From NCBI GenBank assembly GCA_024640745.1, contig JAHEEL010000077.1, positions 1 to 9,840 of the forward strand: DNA of 9,840 bases, written 5' to 3'. Source of the stretch: Actinomycetes bacterium. Lineage in GTDB: Bacteria; Actinomycetota; Acidimicrobiia; Spongiisociales; UBA5794. Shown one piece after another: positions 6,204-9,840 of this stretch (the stretch's first letter is position 1; each line of letters begins with the position of its first letter). A model generated the notes under the pieces. It made no database searches. It was given only the letters and a program-made list of their open reading frames with translations, and had not been told where the DNA came from. Made by a program: the position numbers and the translations under genes.

Positions 6204-6915
6204 CGAGCAACGCCATGGAGTCGAGTCGCCGTTCGAGGTGGTATTCGACGAATCGGCGTGTCACACCGAGCGCCTCACCGGTCATGGCCGGATCGGGCTC
6301 CGGCAGGAGCGCGAGATCCGACGCCGCTGCCGACGCAAGGTAGCCCGTGACGCCGGCGCGCAAGGCGTAGGAACCGGGCGTACGGCACCGTTCACACAGT
6401 GCACCGCCCGCCGCGAAGCTGAACCGCGTGAGGCGCCCCTCTGAGCCGCAGCCGGCGCAATGCTCGAGGGCGGGTGCCACACCCATGATCCCGGCTGCCT
6501 TGAGGAGATAGGCCGTCAGGAGATCCGGATGCGGAGCACCACCGTCGAGCGCGCGCAGGCCCCGCTGCAGGAGGAGGAAGAGTCGACGTGCCGGTTCGTC
6601 CTCCTGTGCAACGACATCGGCGACCTCGATCATCGTGCCGGCGGTCACGACCCGGTTGAGGTCTGCGCGTATCGTGGTGAACGCCTCGATCATCGAGACC
6701 TGGGTGATCGTGTCGAGATTCCGTCCTTCGTAGAGCACGAGATCAACGTGCGCGAACGTTTCGAGGCGGCCGCCGAACCGGCTCTTCGTCTTGCGCACTC
6801 CCTTGGCTACCGCACGCAGCTTGCCCCGATTGGGGCTGATCAGGACGACGATCTTGTCCGCCTCCCCGAACGAATACGACCGCAGCACGATCCCCGTATC
6901 GTTGTAGAGGGCCAT
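6196..6915 (-). CDS. recO: DNA repair protein RecO
   Basis: RecO works with RecR, and in some species RecF, to load RecA onto SSB-coated single-stranded DNA. The 239-aa product has an N-terminal OB-fold (about 1-80) starting MALYNDTGIVLRSYSFGEADKI, with the typical GKLRAVAKGVRKTKSRFGGRL segment at 31-51. The helical C-terminal domain carries a zinc site, C153-x2-C156 and C174-x2-C177, conserved in many Gram-positive RecO proteins. The ATG at 6915 matches the family start; its Shine-Dalgarno sequence is weak (gcgag). The 125-nt gap upstream, up to the era stop, is mostly taken by repeat element C. No convincing promoter was seen in that gap. recO overlaps uppS at its 3' end. Confidence 0.95.
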   Translation of the reverse strand: MALYNDTGIVLRSYSFGEADKIVVLISPNRGKLRAVAKGVRKTKSRFGGRLETFAHVDLVLYEGRNLDTITQVSMIEAFTTIRADLNRVVTAGTMIEVADVVAQEDEPARRLFLLLQRGLRALDGGAPHPDLLTAYLLKAAGIMGVAPALEHCAGCGSEGRLTRFSFAAGGALCERCRTPGSYALRAGVTGYLASAAASDLALLPEPDPAMTGEALGVTRRFVEYHLERRLDSMALLDA

Positions 6916-6963
6916 AGCTCGCAGCGTACCGCCGCGGTTCCTCGTAACTCGGGAGCGACGGTG

Positions 6964-7037
6964 AGACCAGCGACGCTCGACACAAGACTTGAGGCAATGG
7001 GTCCGATCTCGGGCCCCGTGTCTCCCGTCTTGCGTCT
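6964..7037. repeat. Heptad-phased inverted repeat element C (era/recO gap), degenerate
   Basis: The left arm has AGAC 6964, CGAC 6971, CGAC 6978, AGAC 6985 and AGGC 6992, all in one 7-bp register. The right arm has ATCT 7006, GCCC 7013 (degenerate), and GTCT 7020, 7027 and 7034, again in one register. It has the same arm order as elements A and B but lacks their central gccgcctc. It ends 3 nt before the era stop codon complement at 7041-7043. Confidence 0.6.
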
Positions 7038-7040
7038 ACC

Positions 7041-7916
7041 TCAGAACCCCAGCCGGTCCAGCGTCTCGTCTCTGCGTTGCCAATCCTTCTCGACCTTGGC
7101 GCGCAGATCGAGGTAGATCGGGACACCGAACAGATGCTCGAGTTCCCGGCGGGCTTCCTCGCCGACGGCCTTGATCAGCTCGCCGCCCTTGCCGATCACC
7201 ATGCCCTTCTGAGACGCTCGTTCGACGTACACCGACGCCGCGATGTAGAGCGACCCACTGTCACGTTCTTCGATATCGTCGACGACGACGGCGAGTGAGT
7301 GCGGGAGCTCCTCGCGGAGCCGGGCCAGATACTTCTCGCGGACCCGTTCGGCAGCAAGGAACCGATCCGGCTGGTCGCTCGACATGTCGGGAGGGAAGAA
7401 GAACGGACCCTCCGGCATGAGCGGCTCGAGTTCGTCACGCACCGCTTCGATTCCGTCGCCCCGCAGGGCTGAGATGGGAACAAAGGCGTTGAAGTCCCAC
7501 TCCCCCGCCCGTTCGAGCTGGCCGAGGATCTCCGCACGCGAGGCCCGGTCGGTCTTGTTCACGGCCACGACCACCGGCGACCCGGATTCCGCAAGGCGCT
7601 CCGCAATGAGCCGATCTCCCGGGCCGATGGGCTGCGCGGCGTCGAGCACGAACAAGGCGGCATCCGCCTCTGCGATCGACCCGTAGACAAGCGTGTTGAG
7701 GCGTTCCCCGAGAATGTTGCGTGGCTTGTGGAGACCGGGCGTGTCGACCAGCACCAGTTGCGTTTCAGCGTTCGTCGCCACCCCGCGAATCGTGTTGCGC
7801 GTGGTCTGGGGCCGCGGCGACGTGATGACGATCTTCTCCCCGACCAGTGCGTTGACAACGGTTGATTTGCCGACGTTCGGGCGACCGACGACCGAGACGA
7901 ATCCGGCGGCGGTCAC
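7041..7916 (-). CDS. era: GTPase Era
   Basis: Era is an essential GTPase that binds the 3' end of 16S rRNA and helps 30S subunit maturation. In the 291-aa form, G1 is GRPNVGKS at 11-18, the G2 region is TTRNTIRG at 38-45, G3 is DTPG at 58-61, G4 is NKTD at 120-123 and G5 is SAL at 149-151. The C-terminal KH domain has GKGG at 242-245 and ends DETLDRLGF. An upstream in-frame ATG at 8057 would add 47 Arg-rich residues that are simply the CBS gene read in another frame. The GTG at 7916 gives the standard Era N-terminus and overlaps the upstream stop as GTGA, so it was chosen. Its neighbours ybeY and recO are the usual partners in Gram-positive genomes. Confidence 0.96.
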   Translation of the reverse strand: MTAAGFVSVVGRPNVGKSTVVNALVGEKIVITSPRPQTTRNTIRGVATNAETQLVLVDTPGLHKPRNILGERLNTLVYGSIAEADAALFVLDAAQPIGPGDRLIAERLAESGSPVVVAVNKTDRASRAEILGQLERAGEWDFNAFVPISALRGDGIEAVRDELEPLMPEGPFFFPPDMSSDQPDRFLAAERVREKYLARLREELPHSLAVVVDDIEERDSGSLYIAASVYVERASQKGMVIGKGGELIKAVGEEARRELEHLFGVPIYLDLRAKVEKDWQRRDETLDRLGF

Positions 7917-9073
7917 CGGCGGGCAACTCGCACGCGCGAGACCCGCCGCCCCTGGACCTCTTCGGCGGTGAGCACGACATCGCCGTACTCGAATGACTCG
8001 CCGACGTCGGGCACGCGCCCGGCGAGCCCGAGGACGAGACCGCCGACGGTGTCCCATTCCTCTTCGGGGAACCGGACGTCGAGCGTGTCGGCCAGGTCGT
8101 CGACATCGAGTCGAGCATCGACGAGATACGCCTTCTCGCCGAGCGGCACGACCATGGTCTCCTCCTCGTCGTACTCATCGACGATCTCGCCAACGATCTC
8201 TTCGATGAGGTCCTCGATGGTGACGACGCCGGCCGTCCCCCCGAATTCGTCAACGACGATCGCCATGTGCTGCTGCTTCGCCTGCATCTCACGGAGAAGC
8301 TCGGAGATTGCCTTCGTCTCCGGCACGAAGTAGGCGTCGTGCGCAAGATCTTTCGCCGGGCGGGGCGGCGCCGCCTGGTCGTAGAGCGTTAGGAGATCTC
8401 GGGCGTACAGCAGCCCGACGATGTCGTCGATGTTCTCACCCGTGAGGGGGATACGGGATCGACCAGCTTCGAGGACGAGATCGACCGCGTCGTCGGTCGA
8501 CGCCGTCGCGGGTAGTGTCACCATGTCGGTTCGGGGAACCATCACTTCGCGTACGATCGTGTCACCGAATTCGATGATCGACGAGATGAGCTCGCGCTCG
8601 TCGTGGCCCTCCTCCTCCTCCTCCTCCTCCTCGTCTTCGTCGTCTGATACGAGGTCGTTCGCCGCTTCGCCGAGGTGAATAGCGATTGCAAGCAATCGCG
8701 AGAACCGGTAGGCGAACGACCGGGGCCTCGACCTGCCGATTGTTCGCGGGACGAGGTCCGACAGGAGCACGATGAGCGCGGTCGCAACCGCATAGACCAC
8801 CGCCAAGTGCCATCCCGAGAGGAGTCGGGCCAATGCCCAGGTTGCGGGGATCACGGCGAGGATCAACAGTGTGGTGACAACGGTGCCGAGTGCGGGTTGG
8901 ATTCGTGGACGGTCTTCAAGGAGATCGGCGACGATCTGTGCGCGATGGTCGCCCTCGCCGGCGTCGTGCAGGGCGTCCGCTCTCGGTGTTCTGACGAGGG
9001 TCGCGCCGGCGCCGCGCACGATGGCGGTCAGGAGGATCAGTGCTGCGGAAAAGGCGAACGCGACGGCGATCAC
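7913..9073 (-). CDS. CNNM/CorC-type membrane protein (DUF21, tandem CBS and CorC_HlyC domains)
   Basis: This belongs to the 'hemolysin-related' CNNM family, implicated in magnesium or cobalt transport; no haemolysis need be implied. The 386-aa product has membrane helices at about 2-19, 61-84 and 88-107 (a compact DUF21 region) and an acidic linker with eight Glu at 148-155. Two CBS domains follow (about 178-235 and 245-300; MVPRTDMVTLP, and HMAIVVDEFGGTAGVVTIEDLIEEIVG), then a CorC_HlyC domain from about 305 to the end. The CBS pair probably binds adenine nucleotide. It starts at GTG 9073, overlapping the ybeY stop by 4 nt (GTGA), and its own TGA overlaps the era start in the same way. This gene position between ybeY and era is common in actinobacteria. 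Transport specificity is not visible. Confidence 0.92.
   Translation of the reverse strand: MIAVAFAFSAALILLTAIVRGAGATLVRTPRADALHDAGEGDHRAQIVADLLEDRPRIQPALGTVVTTLLILAVIPATWALARLLSGWHLAVVYAVATALIVLLSDLVPRTIGRSRPRSFAYRFSRLLAIAIHLGEAANDLVSDDEDEEEEEEEEGHDERELISSIIEFGDTIVREVMVPRTDMVTLPATASTDDAVDLVLEAGRSRIPLTGENIDDIVGLLYARDLLTLYDQAAPPRPAKDLAHDAYFVPETKAISELLREMQAKQQHMAIVVDEFGGTAGVVTIEDLIEEIVGEIVDEYDEEETMVVPLGEKAYLVDARLDVDDLADTLDVRFPEEEWDTVGGLVLGLAGRVPDVGESFEYGDVVLTAEEVQGRRVSRVRVARR
8609..8632 (-). repeat. (GAG)8 trinucleotide run inside the CNNM/CBS gene
   Basis: Eight identical GAG codons encode Glu148-Glu155 in the linker between the membrane and CBS domains. The run is uninterrupted at the DNA level (CTC triplets on the plus strand), followed on the plus strand by further acidic codons. 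Slippage would change linker length by whole residues and leave the frame intact. Confidence 0.9.
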
Positions 9074-9534
9074 GGTCTCACTCTACCGACCCGAGCGAGC
9101 AGCTGCCGTTCGCGAGCTTCCATGCGCACGGCATCTCGCTCCTTTTCGTGGTCCCAGCCGAGCAAGTGCAGCAGGCCGTGCACCACCATGAGCGCGAGCT
9201 CATCCTCGAACGAAACCTCACGTTCCTCGGCGTTGCGATGCACGACGGTCGGGCAGATGAAGACGTCCCCGAGCTCGATCGGAGGGCCGCCGGCGACCGG
9301 CCGCGGGGGTGATCCGGGCACCGCCGTCTCGATCGGAAACGAGAGCACGTCCGTTGCGCCCTCCCTCCCCATGTGCGTCTCGTTGAGTTCCGTCATCGAT
9401 TCTTCATCGATCAGGACGAGCGCCACGCCGGTGTCCTGATCGAGTCCTTCGACTTCCAGCACCATTTCGGCGAGCATCAACAGCTCATCGGTGACGATCG
9501 GCTGGTCCTGTTCGTCGGCGAAGAGGACGTTCAC
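9070..9534 (-). CDS. ybeY: Endoribonuclease YbeY (rRNA maturation factor)
   Basis: YbeY is a zinc-dependent RNase involved in 16S rRNA 3'-end maturation and 70S ribosome quality control. The 154-aa product has the metal-binding motif HGLLHLLGWDH, with H119, H123 and H129 as ligands, and the conserved TDVLSFP at 61-67 preceded by R57. The stretch at about 71-86 (Pro/Gly-rich) is a little longer than in compact homologues. It starts at GTG 9534, overlapping the TGA of the upstream HD gene, and its own TGA overlaps the GTG of the CNNM/CBS gene. Being in one transcript with era fits their shared role in 30S maturation. Confidence 0.95.
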   Translation of the reverse strand: MNVLFADEQDQPIVTDELLMLAEMVLEVEGLDQDTGVALVLIDEESMTELNETHMGREGATDVLSFPIETAVPGSPPRPVAGGPPIELGDVFICPTVVHRNAEEREVSFEDELALMVVHGLLHLLGWDHEKERDAVRMEARERQLLARVGRVRP

Positions 9535-9840
9535 CCAGGTGCCTCGCTGGATGGATCCGCAGTGACCGGATCAGGGGCGCCCGACGTCGGCAGGGCGACG
9601 GCGGCACTCCCTTCCACGACTTTGGGTCCGGGGAATCCGGGGTACGGCACGCGGGCGTGGTAGTAGCCCATCAGCGCACGCACCAGCTCGGCCTTGATTC
9701 GAGTGAGATCGCCAAAGGTGAGCTGGGAATGGTCGAGTTGCCCATCGTCCACCTTCTCGGCAACAACCGATTCGACGACGTTCTTGAGTCCCGAGGCGGT
9801 TGGATCCTCGGTGCGCGAGTAGGCGCGCGCGGCGGCTTCG
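9531..9840 (-). CDS. C-terminal end of a PgpH/YqfF-type HD phosphohydrolase, 5' part outside window
   Basis: The frame is open from the window edge (first complete codon 9839-9837) to TGA at 9533-9531. It reads EAAARAYSRTEDPTASGLKN, then a segment VDDGQLDHSQLTFGDLTRIK and MGYYHARVPYPG. The pattern DPT...GQLD-x4-LT-x2-DL...YH-x-R-x-x-YP is the distinctive tail of the 7TM-HD proteins (YqfF/PgpH) that hydrolyse cyclic di-AMP in Firmicutes. The HD catalytic residues themselves are outside the window. About 25 residues after the motif form a Pro/Ala/Ser-rich tail. A GTG or ATG inside this segment is not a true start. The position directly before ybeY is the classical one for this family. Confidence 0.88.
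   Translation of the reverse strand, partial: EAAARAYSRTEDPTASGLKNVVESVVAEKVDDGQLDHSQLTFGDLTRIKAELVRALMGYYHARVPYPGFPGPKVVEGSAAVALPTSGAPDPVTADPSSEAPG

Noticed and set aside
7917..8057. N-terminal extension of Era to an ATG at 8057
   Set aside because: The added 47 residues are almost all Arg, Ala and Pro and are the CBS gene read out of frame; the GTG at 7916 gives the standard Era N-terminus and a 4-nt overlap.
9531..9752. Independent small gene starting at 9752
   Set aside because: The frame is open to the window edge and its sequence is the known C-terminal signature of PgpH/YqfF HD proteins, so it is the end of a larger gene.

Overview
The window is a high-GC chromosomal stretch with GTG starts and tightly overlapping genes. 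Its core is a minus-strand run of genes that reads, in transcription order, 3' end of a PgpH/YqfF-type HD phosphohydrolase, ybeY, a CNNM/CBS (CorC-like) membrane protein, era, recO, uppS and glyS. This is the classic Gram-positive ybeY-era-recO neighbourhood. The protein style and the dimeric-type glycyl-tRNA synthetase suggest an actinobacterium, possibly of the Acidimicrobiia. That placement is inference from gene content and composition, not from a marker phylogeny.

Plus-strand half (1-3881): the window opens inside a large YgfK-like iron-sulfur flavoprotein, which ends at 1865 and is followed by a strong hairpin (1874-1902). Next comes an intergenic region of 216 bases (1866-2081) between the flavoprotein and an Lrp/AsnC regulator (2082-2534). 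This region is not empty. On the minus strand it holds a well-formed promoter, a strong Shine-Dalgarno sequence and a 27-codon ORF that runs into the hairpin. A nested palindrome covers that promoter and ends a few bases before the regulator's start, so the regulator may control itself and the small divergent gene. A membrane-anchored protein of unknown function with a probable OB-fold C-terminus follows (2556-3881).

Minus-strand half (4013-9840): four genes (HD hydrolase, ybeY, CNNM/CBS, era) are joined by three consecutive 4-nt GTGA overlaps, and recO and uppS overlap by 8 nt. Together they cover ribosome maturation and rRNA quality control (YbeY, Era), recombinational repair (RecO), undecaprenyl phosphate synthesis (UppS), tRNA charging (GlyS), probable cyclic-dinucleotide turnover (HD protein) and probable ion transport (CNNM/CBS).

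The most unusual feature is a family of three intergenic elements (3887-3948, 5378-5458, 6964-7037). Each has a left arm of AGAC-type tetramers and a right arm of GTCT-type tetramers, both repeating exactly every 7 bp, so that the arms form an imperfect inverted repeat. The elements occupy the era/recO gap, the uppS/glyS gap and the gap after glyS, which are the only non-overlapping junctions of the minus-strand cluster. The stop codon of uppS lies inside one of them. No tRNA, rRNA, CRISPR array or insertion sequence was seen, and no gene-free stretch exceeds 300 bases.
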